A DNA stretch of 64,000 nt, taken from positions 682,001 to 746,000 of the forward strand of contig CAVSFO010000001.1 of NCBI GenBank assembly GCA_963727245.1, in the 5' to 3' direction. Made by a program: the position numbers and the translations under genes. Shown one piece after another: positions 37,080 to 45,261 of the stretch. Under the pieces are notes generated by a model. It was not told the DNA's origin and did not search any database. It was given only the letters and a program-made list of their open reading frames with translations. How positions within the stretch are numbered: position 1 is the stretch's first letter; every line of letters starts with the position of its first letter. Source of the stretch: JBKQVT01 sp963727245 (lineage in GTDB: Bacteria; Planctomycetota; Planctomycetia; Pirellulales; Thermoguttaceae).

Positions 37080-37676
37080 TTATTCTTCATCCAAGTCCTC
37101 GGCGTATTCGGCACACTGTTGGCGCACCCGGGCCAGGACCCGAGACGCATTGACGTAGACGGCGTTGCTGGTCAGGCCAAGCTCCGCGGCCACGGCGGCG
37201 CTGGGCCGCCCTTGCAGAATGTGCAGATCGAAACACTGCCACGTGGCCGCGTTCGATCGGCTGCGGATCTGTTCCAGAACGAACTGCAGGATCCGCCGCC
37301 GATGGGCGGCCAAAAATTCCGCCTCCGCGTCCGGCTCCTCGGCAGCGATCGCCGAGGGCGCTTCCTTGCGGGCCTCGTCCTCGGCGGCCGCGCGGCACTG
37401 CCGGCGCCGAGACCAGTCGACCATGGCGTTGTGCGTCACCCGCCACAGCCAGGTGCGGAAACGCCCCCGGCTGCGGTCCAGCTCGAAATTGGGCATCGTC
37501 CGCACCAGCGTGGCGAAGACTTCCTGGACCACGTCGCGGGCATCCGGCTCGGCCAGCCCCCGATGCCGAACATAGCTCAACAGGAGCGGCTCGTACAAGG
37601 CCACGAATTCGCTCCAACCATCGGAATTGGCCGGATCGCGGACGCGCAACAGGAGACTGGTGCGGGTTTCCACCAT
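37080..37676 (-). CDS. ECF-type RNA polymerase sigma factor
   Basis: 198 residues. Region 2 is DGWSEFVALYEPLLLSYVRH and ARDVVQEVFATLVRTMPNFE, with FRTWLWRVTHNAMVDWSRRR for DNA melting and -10 binding; region 4 is LQGRPSAAVAAELGLTSNAV with YVNASRVLARVRQQ as -35 helix. The start at 37676 (MVETRTSLLLRVRDP) gives the usual N-terminus; an extra 12 codons upstream are not supported. It directs polymerase to unknown promoters and is genetically paired with the zinc-finger kinase downstream. Confidence 0.92.
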   Translation of the reverse strand: MVETRTSLLLRVRDPANSDGWSEFVALYEPLLLSYVRHRGLAEPDARDVVQEVFATLVRTMPNFELDRSRGRFRTWLWRVTHNAMVDWSRRRQCRAAAEDEARKEAPSAIAAEEPDAEAEFLAAHRRRILQFVLEQIRSRSNAATWQCFDLHILQGRPSAAVAAELGLTSNAVYVNASRVLARVRQQCAEYAEDLDEE

Positions 37677-37753
37677 AAAGACAATATAACACCCCGGCCC
37701 TCCCCGCTCCATTGGCGCCGTGCTAGAATCAGCGGAAAGGGCCTGTAAAAGGC

Positions 37754-37835
37754 CGGGGACTGTCCCAATTTTCGCGGCGCGGACGGCGCTGCTTTATGAA
37801 CGGGCGTTTTCGCCGCGAAAATGGGACTGTCCCCC
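37754..37835 (+). repeat. GGGGACTGTCCCAATTTTCG inverted repeat
   Basis: Arms GGGGACTGTCCCAATTTTCG and CGAAAATGGGACTGTCCCC enclose about 43 bases, within the divergent spacer between the sigma factor and the SDR gene. Shorter copies of the same element are at 59121-59166 and 59971-60014. Confidence 0.88.
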
Positions 37836-37887
37836 TTACGGCGCCCGAAAACACGGCTATTCCGTTGGTCCCGCCAGGAGGTATTTT

Positions 37888-38673
37888 ATGGAATCCCAAG
37901 GCCCAATCGGCAAACTTTTCGACCTGACGGGCCGCGCGGCCCTGGTGACCGGCGGCAGCAAGGGGCTCGGCAAGGCCATGGCCACGATCTTCGCCCAGGC
38001 CGGGGCCGCCGTGGCCATCGCCAGCCGCCACGAAAACGAACTCCAGGCCGCCGCCGAGGACATTCGCCTGGCCAGCGGCCGGCCCGCCGCCTATGTCGTC
38101 GCCGACATGACCCGCCGCAGCGATGTCCGCCGCCTGGCCGACGACGCCGTGGCGGCCCTGGGCAAGGTCGATATCCTGGTCAACAACGCCGGCTCCAACG
38201 TCCCCCAGCCGATCGACCAGATCCGCGACGAGGATTGGGACCGCCTCGTCGAACTGAACCTCACCAGTTGCATGGCCCTGAGCCGCGCCCTGGCGCCGGG
38301 CATGAAACAGCGCCGCTGGGGACGGATCATCCACATCTCCTCCGTCATGGGCCTGGCCAGCACGGCGGAGCGAAACGTCTATTCCGCCACCAAGGCGGCC
38401 CTGCTGGGCCTTGCACGGGCCAGCACCCTGGACCTGGGACCCTACAACATCACCGTCAATTGTCTCGCCCCCGGACCGTTTCTGACCGACATGCCGATGT
38501 CCATCCTCAGCCCCGAGCAACAGGCGGCCTTGGGCGCCCGCACGGCGATGAACCGCTGGGGACGCCCGGAGGAACTCGCCGGGCCTGCCCTGCTCCTGGC
38601 CAGCGAGGCGGGCAGCTACATCACCGGCACGGTGCTGGTCGTCGACGGCGGGACGATGGCAAAAGTGTTCTGA
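37888..38673 (+). CDS. Short-chain dehydrogenase/reductase (FabG-like)
   Basis: 261 residues, classical SDR: cofactor loop VTGGSKGLGKAMATIFAQAG, NNAGSNVP, catalytic Ser in IIHISSVMGLAST, YSATKAALLGLARA with the Tyr and Lys, and a C-terminal ITGTVLVVDGGTMAKVF. It oxidises or reduces an alcohol/ketone with NAD(P)H; the substrate cannot be told. ATG 37888 has AGGAGG 6 bases upstream. The DUF2784 gene begins 3 bases after its stop, so they are one transcript. Confidence 0.93.
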   Translation: MESQGPIGKLFDLTGRAALVTGGSKGLGKAMATIFAQAGAAVAIASRHENELQAAAEDIRLASGRPAAYVVADMTRRSDVRRLADDAVAALGKVDILVNNAGSNVPQPIDQIRDEDWDRLVELNLTSCMALSRALAPGMKQRRWGRIIHISSVMGLASTAERNVYSATKAALLGLARASTLDLGPYNITVNCLAPGPFLTDMPMSILSPEQQAALGARTAMNRWGRPEELAGPALLLASEAGSYITGTVLVVDGGTMAKVF

Positions 38674-38676
38674 ACC

Positions 38677-39078
38677 ATGAGTTTCTATCGTTTCCTCGCC
38701 AACGCGGTCGTCGCCGTCCACTTCGCCTACGTGGCCTTCGTCGTGGTGGGGATGTTGCTGATCCTCGTGGGGCTCGGCCTGGGCTGGCGTTTCGTGCGGA
38801 ACTTCTGGTTTCGCAGCGTCCATTTCCTCACCATCGCAGTGGTGGCGGCCGAGTCGCTCGGCGGCATCGTCTGCCCTTTGACCATCTGGGAGGCCCGGCT
38901 CCGCGAGGCGGCCGGCGAGTCGGTCGTGTCCGGCTCGTTCCTCGGCCGTTGGGCCCATCGGCTGCTGTTCTATACGGGGCCGGAGTGGGTGTTTACGACG
39001 GCCTATTGTCTGTTCGGCCTGTTGGTGGTCTTGACCTTGCTCCTGGCCCCGCCCCGCTGGCCGTGGCGAAAACGGTAG
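38677..39078 (+). CDS. DUF2784 family membrane protein
   Basis: 133 residues, four membrane segments (AVHFAYVAFVVVGMLLILVG, HFLTIAVVAAESLGGIVCPL, TAYCLFGLLVVLTLLLAPP). The pattern RFLANAVVAVHFAYVAFVVV and CPLTIWEARLRE is that of DUF2784, whose function is unknown. Transcribed with the SDR gene just upstream. Confidence 0.88.
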   Translation: MSFYRFLANAVVAVHFAYVAFVVVGMLLILVGLGLGWRFVRNFWFRSVHFLTIAVVAAESLGGIVCPLTIWEARLREAAGESVVSGSFLGRWAHRLLFYTGPEWVFTTAYCLFGLLVVLTLLLAPPRWPWRKR

Positions 39079-39127
39079 GTTCCCCTGTGCCCGTGCCGGG
39101 GGCAGAACGCACGGCCGGCAAACCCTT

Positions 39128-40240
39128 TCACCCCGGCGGAACCGGCGCCAGCAGGGCCTCCTCGAGCGGACGCACCCACTGGCCACGCTGGGCGTCGTAG
39201 ACGCCGAAACCCGAGCAAAACTCCCAATAGGCGAAACCCATCTTGCGTCGCAGGGCCTCGGTGGCGACGCAGCGGGTCCAGCCGGCACGCGACTCCAGGT
39301 CGGCCCGGCTGTAGGCCCCGAACTCGCCCAGGTAGAGCGGCCGGCGATGTTTGACCGCCCAGGTGATGGCCGCGTCGAGGTCCCGGCGGACGGCCTCCCG
39401 CTCGGCCTTGCTGCCCGTCCACTTCGTGCCCAGCCACTTCGGCGACTCCGGCCCCACCCACGAGGCGCCCTGATGGGTGAAGTGGAAGGGATTGTAGTAA
39501 TGGACGGTGACCACGAGCCGGCGGTCGTCGTCGGGCAGTTCCAGCTTGGGCAACTCGTTGATGCTGTTCCAGCCGACCGGCCCGACGACGATCTGGCGCG
39601 TCGGGTTGCTCCGCCGCACGGCGGCGATCGCCTCGGCCGCCAGCCGGTTCCATTTCTCGGCGGTCAGCTTCGCGTGCGGTTCGTTGAGCAACTCCAAGGC
39701 CAGGGAGGCCGGAAAGTCCTTATAGTGTTCGGCAATCTGCTGCCACAGGGCCAGGAACCGCGTGCGGTGCTTGTCCGGCTCCGTGAAGATTTCGTCGTAG
39801 TTGTGCATGTTCACCACCGGCGTGAGCCGCCGCCGCAGCGCTTGGCGGATCGCCCAGTCCACGCGGGCGAAGAAGGCCGGGTCGATCCGATAGGGCGCCG
39901 ACTCCCCGGCATGGGCGGACCAGCGCACGGGTATCCGCACCGAGTCGAAGCCGGCCGCGCGGATCTTTTGAAAATATTCCTCTTTAAGGACAACGCCCCA
40001 CTCCCCTTCTTTTGGAGCCTCCAGGGCGTTGCCGAGGTTCACGCCGCGACCGAAGACGGGCTTCAACTCGCGAAAGAATGGGGTCGCAAAGACTTCGGAA
40101 TCGTCGCTCGCCGGCGGTCCCGGCGGTTGGTGCCCGCAGGCGGCTCGGGGAACACAAGCCAGGGCGATCAGGCCGCTCCAGACCGCCGCCCGCAGCCAGC
40201 CTTGCCGAGCCGAAGTCGTCCGTGCTGCTTGCTGGTTCAT
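39128..40240 (-). CDS. Secreted glycoside hydrolase family 5 (cellulase-like)
   Basis: 370 residues. A signal segment (GWLRAAVWSGLIALACVPRA) is followed by a TIM barrel: FGRGVNLGNALEAPKEGEWG, AAGFDSVRIPVRWSAHAG, the acid/base Glu in LALELLNEPHAKLTAEKWN, VVTVHYYNPFHFTHQG and the nucleophile Glu in RPLYLGEFGAYS. Both glutamates are present, so it should be an active beta-glucan or mannan hydrolase; substrate not deducible. Start at ATG 40240 (MNQQAARTTSARQGW). Confidence 0.92.
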   Translation of the reverse strand: MNQQAARTTSARQGWLRAAVWSGLIALACVPRAACGHQPPGPPASDDSEVFATPFFRELKPVFGRGVNLGNALEAPKEGEWGVVLKEEYFQKIRAAGFDSVRIPVRWSAHAGESAPYRIDPAFFARVDWAIRQALRRRLTPVVNMHNYDEIFTEPDKHRTRFLALWQQIAEHYKDFPASLALELLNEPHAKLTAEKWNRLAAEAIAAVRRSNPTRQIVVGPVGWNSINELPKLELPDDDRRLVVTVHYYNPFHFTHQGASWVGPESPKWLGTKWTGSKAEREAVRRDLDAAITWAVKHRRPLYLGEFGAYSRADLESRAGWTRCVATEALRRKMGFAYWEFCSGFGVYDAQRGQWVRPLEEALLAPVPPG

Positions 40241-40531
40241 ATTTTCCTCCCTTCGTTGGTTGCTAAAGAAAAGAAACATCTCTTCGTTGCTAAGGAAACG
40301 TCGTTATGCTGTCCCTCGCCGCACGGCCAGTGATCGCTGGCGAGGCATCCGCGCACCCCTATTTCGACGCATTGTCCCGCCTTGCCGGCCTGCAATCATT
40401 CTACTAGAAGGTCCGCTGGTCAGAGAAGCCGATAGTGAATCGGTGCGTTGAAGTGTGATCGCTTCTCCGAGCACAGCGGGCCTTCCTCTTTATGAAAGGC
40501 TCTTTGTCCCCGCGGAGGGCTGCGTCACGCA

Positions 40532-40627
40532 GGTGGCACTGGCTCCGCCAGTGTTTCTGTATCTTCATCCGCAGCGCCTTGGAACGCCACGAAACGGCCT
40601 GAAGCACTGGCAAAGCCAGTGCCACCC
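40532..40627 (+). repeat. Family C hairpin repeat
   Basis: GGTGGCACTGGCTCCGCCAG and the inverted partner GCACTGGCAAAGCCAGTGCC separated by about 55 bases. It lies in the 40241-40665 gap, which otherwise holds nothing I can support, and may end transcription of the esterase gene. Confidence 0.85.
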
Positions 40628-40665
40628 GGCCGCGTTTCTCCTCTGCGCGAGTCTTGTCTGCTGCG

Positions 40666-41562
40666 TCACGGCTTGCCGGCGGCCCGGCCGCCGCCAAGGT
40701 GCTTGGCAAAGAAGTCCTCGGTGAGCTTGCGGCGCTCGGCGTCAACGAACCCCGGGCCGCCGTGCCCGTTGCCTTTGATGATTTCAAGGTGCACCTCCAC
40801 GCCCGCCTTCTTGAGCGCCTGGGCCAGCACCTCGCTCTGCTGGAGCGGCACGATGTCGTCCCGGTCGCCGTGCAGGATGAGGAAGGGGGCGGAATCCTTG
40901 CTGACGTAGGTGACGGGACTGGCCCGGCGGGCCTTTTCCTGGTTGTCCTGGACGGGACCGCCAATCAATTTCGCCACCGGGGTGCCCGGCTTGTCGGCCA
41001 GCTTGCCGATCGTCATGAACTCGGTGGGGCCGCACCAATCGACGACGCATTGGACGCGGCTGGACTGGTCGAGGTTGCCGCCCTTGCCGTCGAAGTCCTT
41101 CAGGCCGCCGGTGGTGCCCAGCAGGGCCACCAGATGGCCGCCGGCCGAAGATCCCCAGACGCCGACGCGGCTGGGGTCGAGGTGGTACTGGGCGGCGTTG
41201 GCCCGCAGCCAGCGGATGGCCGCCTTGCAGTCCTCGATCTGCGCCGGGAAGAGCGCGTGCTGGCTGAGCCGGTAGTTGATGCTGGCCACGGCATAGCCCT
41301 TGGCGGCCAGCGGCAGGGCAGGGAAATCCTCCCCTTTGTCGCTACCCCACCACGCCCCGCCGTGAATCCAGACGATCACCGGCAGCCGGCCTGTGGCCTT
41401 CTCGGGCAGATAGAGGTCCAGGCGGTTCTGCTCGTGGCCGTCGGCGATGTACCGCAGGTCCCGCAGCACCTTGACGCCCGGGGGCGGTTGCAACGCGCTG
41501 ACGGCCCCTGTCCATGCCAGCATTACCGCCAGTCCGAGTACACCGACCCATGTCCGCGTCAT
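40666..41562 (-). CDS. Secreted alpha/beta-hydrolase esterase (BD-FAE/acetylesterase type)
   Basis: 298 residues. Signal peptide MTRTWVGVLGLAVMLAWTG..ALQ, then an alpha/beta-hydrolase fold: oxyanion VIVWIHGGAWWGSDKGEDFP, nucleophile VGVWGSSAGGHLVALLG, acid FLILHGDRDDIVPLQQS and His IIKGNGHGGPGF. Members remove acetyl or feruloyl groups from plant polysaccharides. Together with the GH5 enzyme next door it suggests polysaccharide degradation outside the cell. Confidence 0.93.
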   Translation of the reverse strand: MTRTWVGVLGLAVMLAWTGAVSALQPPPGVKVLRDLRYIADGHEQNRLDLYLPEKATGRLPVIVWIHGGAWWGSDKGEDFPALPLAAKGYAVASINYRLSQHALFPAQIEDCKAAIRWLRANAAQYHLDPSRVGVWGSSAGGHLVALLGTTGGLKDFDGKGGNLDQSSRVQCVVDWCGPTEFMTIGKLADKPGTPVAKLIGGPVQDNQEKARRASPVTYVSKDSAPFLILHGDRDDIVPLQQSEVLAQALKKAGVEVHLEIIKGNGHGGPGFVDAERRKLTEDFFAKHLGGGRAAGKP

Positions 41563-41874
41563 TTTCCACCTCCTTCGTTGTGTTGGTCCAGCGAGTTTTC
41601 GGGTTCCTTCTCGCTTGGCCCTAACCTATGAAATGGTCGTGGTTTAAGCTAGGCGTTCGTGCTCTCACGCGAACTCCGCATCCGCCATGTTGGCATGGCC
41701 CAGCCCCGCCCCATCAACGCCCATCTTAACCGCGGCAATCTGGCGTAGCAACGCGCCGGGTTTCTTGATACCCTCGTAGAGCCTGTCCCGCCCAGGATGG
41801 GCTAACTCATACTACCTTAATTAACTACTTTTGTCTCTTACGCACGCAATTGATCAGAGCCTCAGCAACCATTG
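41563..41874. other. Intergenic stretch with no recognised element
   Basis: About 310 bases upstream of both the esterase gene and the DUF2156 fragment. It is more AT-rich at 41800-41870 (CTCATACTACCTTAATTAAC), perhaps a promoter region, but I see no clear -35/-10 pair, palindrome or gene. Confidence 0.5.
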
Positions 41875-42444
41875 ATGATCGGCCCGCTTTGGGCGGTCGG
41901 AGTCGATCCGGAACACCTGGGCAGGAAACGCATTTTTATCGCCCGCGCCGAGCACGGGGCCGGCCGGCTGGAAGGCTTTCTCGCCTGTAATCCTTGCCGG
42001 CAGGGGGCCATGTGGGTGATGGAAACCTGCCGCCGGCGCCCCGATGCCGTCCGCGGAACCACGCCCTTCCTCATGCACCAGGCGATGCAGACGTTCCGGG
42101 CCGAGGGCGTGCGGTGGGTCTCCTTGTGCCTGATCCCGGGGCTGCGTTGTCAGACGCCGATGCCGGGCGACAGCCGCCTGGCCCGCTGGGGCCTGGTCGT
42201 GGGCACTCGCTACTGCGGCCTGGTTTTCGACACCGCCGGCGCCTATCACTTCAAGACGCGCTTCCGCCCCTACTTCGAAAGCCGTTACCTGTGCGTCTAT
42301 CCCAAGGTCACCTTGGGGTCTTCCTGGGCCCTGATTCGGCTCTTGGGCGTTCTTCGCCTGGACCTCGGCAAGGTCGCCGGTCTTCTGGCCCAGCGTTGGC
42401 AGAAGCGGACCTCGCGGGCGTCGCTCTTGGGGGGAAGGGAGTAG
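41875..42444 (+). pseudogene. C-terminal fragment of a DUF2156/MprF-like transferase
   Basis: 189 residues matching only the second half of DUF2156 (phosphatidylglycerol lysyltransferase-like acyltransferase fold): RIFIARAEHGAGRLEGFLAC, VMETCRRRPDAVRGTTPFLM and GVRWVSLCLIPGL, ending FRPYFESRYLCVYPKVTLGS. A stop codon lies in frame at 41851 and no N-terminal half is present upstream, so it is probably a truncated remnant. The first in-frame ATG is 41875. It could still be expressed as a shortened protein. Confidence 0.7.
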
Positions 42445-42565
42445 GGGGGAAGGCGGAGGGCGGAGGGCGGAAGGGGGAAGAATGAGGCCGCGGGTGGACC
42501 GTTAGCTTCGCTACAGGGTGCGGAAGGGACCAGTGACTAGGGCCGCGGCTGCGGCCTTCGCACCG

Positions 42566-42850
42566 TCAGGCCTGCTGCTGCTTCTCCGCGCCGCAGCAAC
42601 CGACGCAGCGCACGAGGCAGTTGTAAAGCAGGGCCAGGATGACTCCGCCTCCAAAGCCGTCGACCAGGCCCCAGGCTAGCCCGATGACGCTCCCTAACGG
42701 CGAAATGTTGAATCCGCGATAGACGTGGCCGAGCACCATCAGGTCGCGGGTTGCGCCCTCGAAGGCCATCACCCACCAGGCAAGACAGAAAACGCCGAAC
42801 CCCCAGACCAGCCCAACGGCCAAGCCAAACGCCAGAACATTGAGTTTCAT
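42566..42850 (-). CDS. Small membrane protein (holin-like)
   Basis: 94 residues with two membrane helices: VLAFGLAVGLVWGFGVFCLA and LGSVIGLAWGLVDGFGGGVI. The block VYRGFNISPLGSVIGLAWGL resembles small conserved bacterial membrane proteins sometimes labelled bacteriophage holin. No phage genes are nearby, so I do not take that name as function. The C-terminus has VGCCGAEKQQQA. Confidence 0.75.
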   Translation of the reverse strand: MKLNVLAFGLAVGLVWGFGVFCLAWWVMAFEGATRDLMVLGHVYRGFNISPLGSVIGLAWGLVDGFGGGVILALLYNCLVRCVGCCGAEKQQQA

Positions 42851-42980
42851 CGCACACCTCCCTCTTACGAATTGCCAGTAGTCGCCTCCCGGCCGATTAT
42901 TTTCACCTACGTGATTTTATGGGCCTTCCGACGCGGCCGCAACGGCACTTTCGGACGCCGTTACGTCACGCCACTGACAA

Positions 42981-43166
42981 GGCGCGCGCAGAGGCGCGGC
43001 GACGCAGGCAAGAATGTTGCGGAGATGGCGTCCTTCGAGACTGCCCCGCCTCGGGCGCAACGCCGCTCTTGACCAAGTGCCCGCCGGAACTCAACAGGCA
43101 GCCCAGTTTTCAATTCATCCTTCCTCCTCTGCGTCACCGCGTCTCCGCGCGAGTCGGTGTTTGTCA
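42981..43166 (+). repeat. GCGCGCAGAGGCGCGG / CCGCGTCTCCGCGCGA inverted repeat
   Basis: Left arm AGGCGCGCGCAGAGGCGCGG with CGACGCAGG, right arm CCTCTGCGTCACCGCGTCTC with CGCGCGA, about 110 bases apart, enclosing sequence without a gene. It accounts for most of the 42851-43211 gap. Confidence 0.7.
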
Positions 43167-43211
43167 CGCAGCGGAAGGGGACGGTCCCCGCGATCCGAGC
43201 CAGCGGTCGCG

Positions 43212-43733
43212 CTAGCGGACCGTAAGTGCCCGGTCGATCTCGTGGATGGCGGCCTTGACGTGGCCGGCCGCATGGGGATGGCTGGAACCGAGCTGCGACA
43301 GCACGCCCCGCAAAAGATGCCTGGCCTGACGCAACTGCTCATCGGAGGTCGCCTGGGCTTCATGCGTCGCCGGTTGACTTGCCGGGGCCGCCTTCTTTGC
43401 AGCGGCGGGCCCGTCTTTGGGGGCCGATCCGGGCTCGCCCTTCTTGTGATGGTAGCCCAAGTCCTTCAACGCCTTGTGGACCTCTTGGTCTGCCTTGGCA
43501 CGGTGGCCGTCGTAGTCGTGGTTGGCCTCGGAGAGCAACTGGTGGGCCGATTTGAGGGCCTGGAAAACTTCGGCCTTGGCAGGTGGCGTCGGCACCGGGG
43601 TGACTGGCGCCTGCACCTTGACAGGTGGTTTCACCACGGGGGGATTTATGGTCTGTGCCAAGGCAGCGGACTCCATAGCCACGAGGACCACGAAAAGCGA
43701 GAACCCGATTTCACATAAGAACTTACGACGCAT
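43212..43733 (-). CDS. Secreted hypothetical protein, Pro/Ala-rich
   Basis: 173 residues. A clear signal peptide (LCEIGFSLFVVLVAMESAAL) precedes a proline-rich linker (PPVVKPPVKVQAPVTPVPTP) and two helical blocks (FQALKSAHQLLSEANHDYDG, LRQARHLLRGVLSQLGSSHP) rich in His, which may pair as a coiled coil. No family recognised. Similar signal-Pro-helix proteins are common in planctomycetes. Its ATG at 43733 lies close to REP elements upstream. Confidence 0.72.
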   Translation of the reverse strand: MRRKFLCEIGFSLFVVLVAMESAALAQTINPPVVKPPVKVQAPVTPVPTPPAKAEVFQALKSAHQLLSEANHDYDGHRAKADQEVHKALKDLGYHHKKGEPGSAPKDGPAAAKKAAPASQPATHEAQATSDEQLRQARHLLRGVLSQLGSSHPHAAGHVKAAIHEIDRALTVR

Positions 43734-43860
43734 GATGAGTCCCTTTCCAGTATAGAATGTGAGTTGCCCTTTTTCTTTTTAACACCCCATCCGCCGATTT
43801 GTCTCGCAAAAAATCTTGTCGCTGCTAATGATTCCTACCTGTTGCGGAAGGCCGTAAATT

Positions 43861-44080
43861 TGTAGGGTGGGTCGAGCGCAGCGAGCCCCACCAATCGGTT
43901 TTTCGCGGGTTGTGGTGGGGCTCGCTGCGCTCGACCCACCCTACAGGTGCTCTTGTCGCTGCCAGTAACTCCGCACTCGTCGGCCGTCAAGGAGGCGAGT
44001 GGTGGGGCTCGCTGCGCTCGACCCACCCTACAGGTGCTCTTGTCGCTGCCAATAACTCCGTACTCGTCGGCCGTCAAGGA
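43861..44080 (+). repeat. REP pair plus duplicated 3' end of the HD-GYP gene
   Basis: A full inverted REP pair (43861-43945: GTAGGGTGGGTCGAGCGCAG..CCCCACCA, then TGGTGGGGCTC..GACCCACCCTAC) is followed by CAGGTGCTCTTGTCGCTGCC and on to GTCAAGGAG, a further single REP unit (44000-44032), and a second copy of the same CAGGTGCTCTTGTCGCTGCC segment. The unit of about 88 bases has duplicated. It covers most of the 43734-44073 gap and reaches the 3' end of the next gene. Confidence 0.85.
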
Positions 44081-45237
44081 GTGGTGAGACTGGCCGTCGA
44101 ATCGACCTCATCCCAGGACGCCTCGCAGGGCCGGTCCTGGTCGGCCGCTTCTGCCGTGGCCCGGAAATCCTCGAACCGCGCGAGAAATGCCTGGACGATC
44201 AGCGGATCGAAGTGCAAACCGGAGTTCTTGGCGACGATGTCGCGGGCGACTTCGGGGCTGTACGCCGGTTTGTAGACGCGGCGCGAGGTGAGCGCGTCAT
44301 AGACGTCGGCCAAGGTTACAATCCGCGCCGCCAGCGGTATCTCGTCGCCTCGCAAACCGGCGCAGTAGCCGCTGCCGTCGAATTTCTCGTGGTGATAGCG
44401 GGCGATGTCGGCCGCCATGTCCATGAATGTGCCCGGGCCAACCTGATCGCGGGCCATTTCCAGCGTGCGGCCGCCGACGAGCACGTGCCGCTTGATCTCG
44501 TCGAATTCCTCGGGCGTCAGCGGCGCCGGCTTTTGCAGGATGGAATCGGGGACGGCGACCTTGCCGATGTCGTGCAAGGGACTGGAGCGATAGAGATCCT
44601 CCAGGAAGCGCCGATCCACGACGCTCGCATACGGCCCGGCGGCGGCGAGTTCCTCGGCAAGCATCTGCGCATCGCGCCGAATGCGCTGCACGTGCTCGCC
44701 CGTCTCGGAATCGCGCGAATCGACCACGTGGGCCAGGGCGAACACCACCATGTCCTGGGTGGCGGTCAATTGCCTGCTGCGGAGCGAGACGAGCTGCTCC
44801 AACTCGCCGGCGTAGATCTGCAACTCGTCTTTGGCGGCGGTCAACTGCCGCTGGGCCTCCCAGAGGCGAAACTGCACGCGGACCTTGGAGAGCAGTTCCT
44901 CATGGTCGAAAGGCTTCACCATGTAGTCGTCGGCTTGGGCCTCGTAGCCCTTGACGCGCTCGGCGGTCGAGCCCTTGCCGGAAACGAGAATGACCTGGAC
45001 GAACTCTCCAATCGCGCTGGACTTGATCCGCCGGCAGGTCTCGTAGCCGTCGATGCCGGGCATCATGATGTCCAGCAGCACCAACTGGGGTTTGAAAGCC
45101 GGCAGGAGCGACAGGCATTCCTCCCCGCTGGCGGCGGCCGCCAGCTCGAAATCCTTGCGCAGCAGCCGGCGGAGAATGTCCACGTTGGTGGCATTATCGT
45201 CGACGATCAGGACTCGGCCGTGTTGTTCCATTGCCAA
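44074..45237 (-). CDS. Response regulator with HD-GYP domain (RpfG-like)
   Basis: 387 residues. A receiver domain (GRVLIVDDNATNVDILRRLL, phosphoryl Asp in QLVLLDIMMPGIDGYETCRR, then VKPFDHEELL) leads through a coiled coil to an HD-GYP domain: VDSRDSETGEHVQRIRRDAQ, LHDIGKVAVPDSILQKPAPL, DIARYHHEKFDGSGYCAGLR and LADVYDALTSRRVY. HD-GYP proteins hydrolyse cyclic-di-GMP. The name motif GYP reads GYC here, while the metal ligands HD, HH and D are kept. The histidine kinase gene 45262-46744 ends 24 bases upstream, so they are one phosphorelay. Confidence 0.94.
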   Translation of the reverse strand: MAMEQHGRVLIVDDNATNVDILRRLLRKDFELAAAASGEECLSLLPAFKPQLVLLDIMMPGIDGYETCRRIKSSAIGEFVQVILVSGKGSTAERVKGYEAQADDYMVKPFDHEELLSKVRVQFRLWEAQRQLTAAKDELQIYAGELEQLVSLRSRQLTATQDMVVFALAHVVDSRDSETGEHVQRIRRDAQMLAEELAAAGPYASVVDRRFLEDLYRSSPLHDIGKVAVPDSILQKPAPLTPEEFDEIKRHVLVGGRTLEMARDQVGPGTFMDMAADIARYHHEKFDGSGYCAGLRGDEIPLAARIVTLADVYDALTSRRVYKPAYSPEVARDIVAKNSGLHFDPLIVQAFLARFEDFRATAEAADQDRPCEASWDEVDSTASLTTP

Positions 45238-45261
45238 GAGTTCGCAGTAAAAGGGTGACCG

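Noticed and set aside
42566..42850. Prophage remnant suggested by a holin-like small protein
   Set aside because: No other phage gene, integrase or attachment repeat is visible nearby; small membrane proteins of this type occur in ordinary chromosomes.
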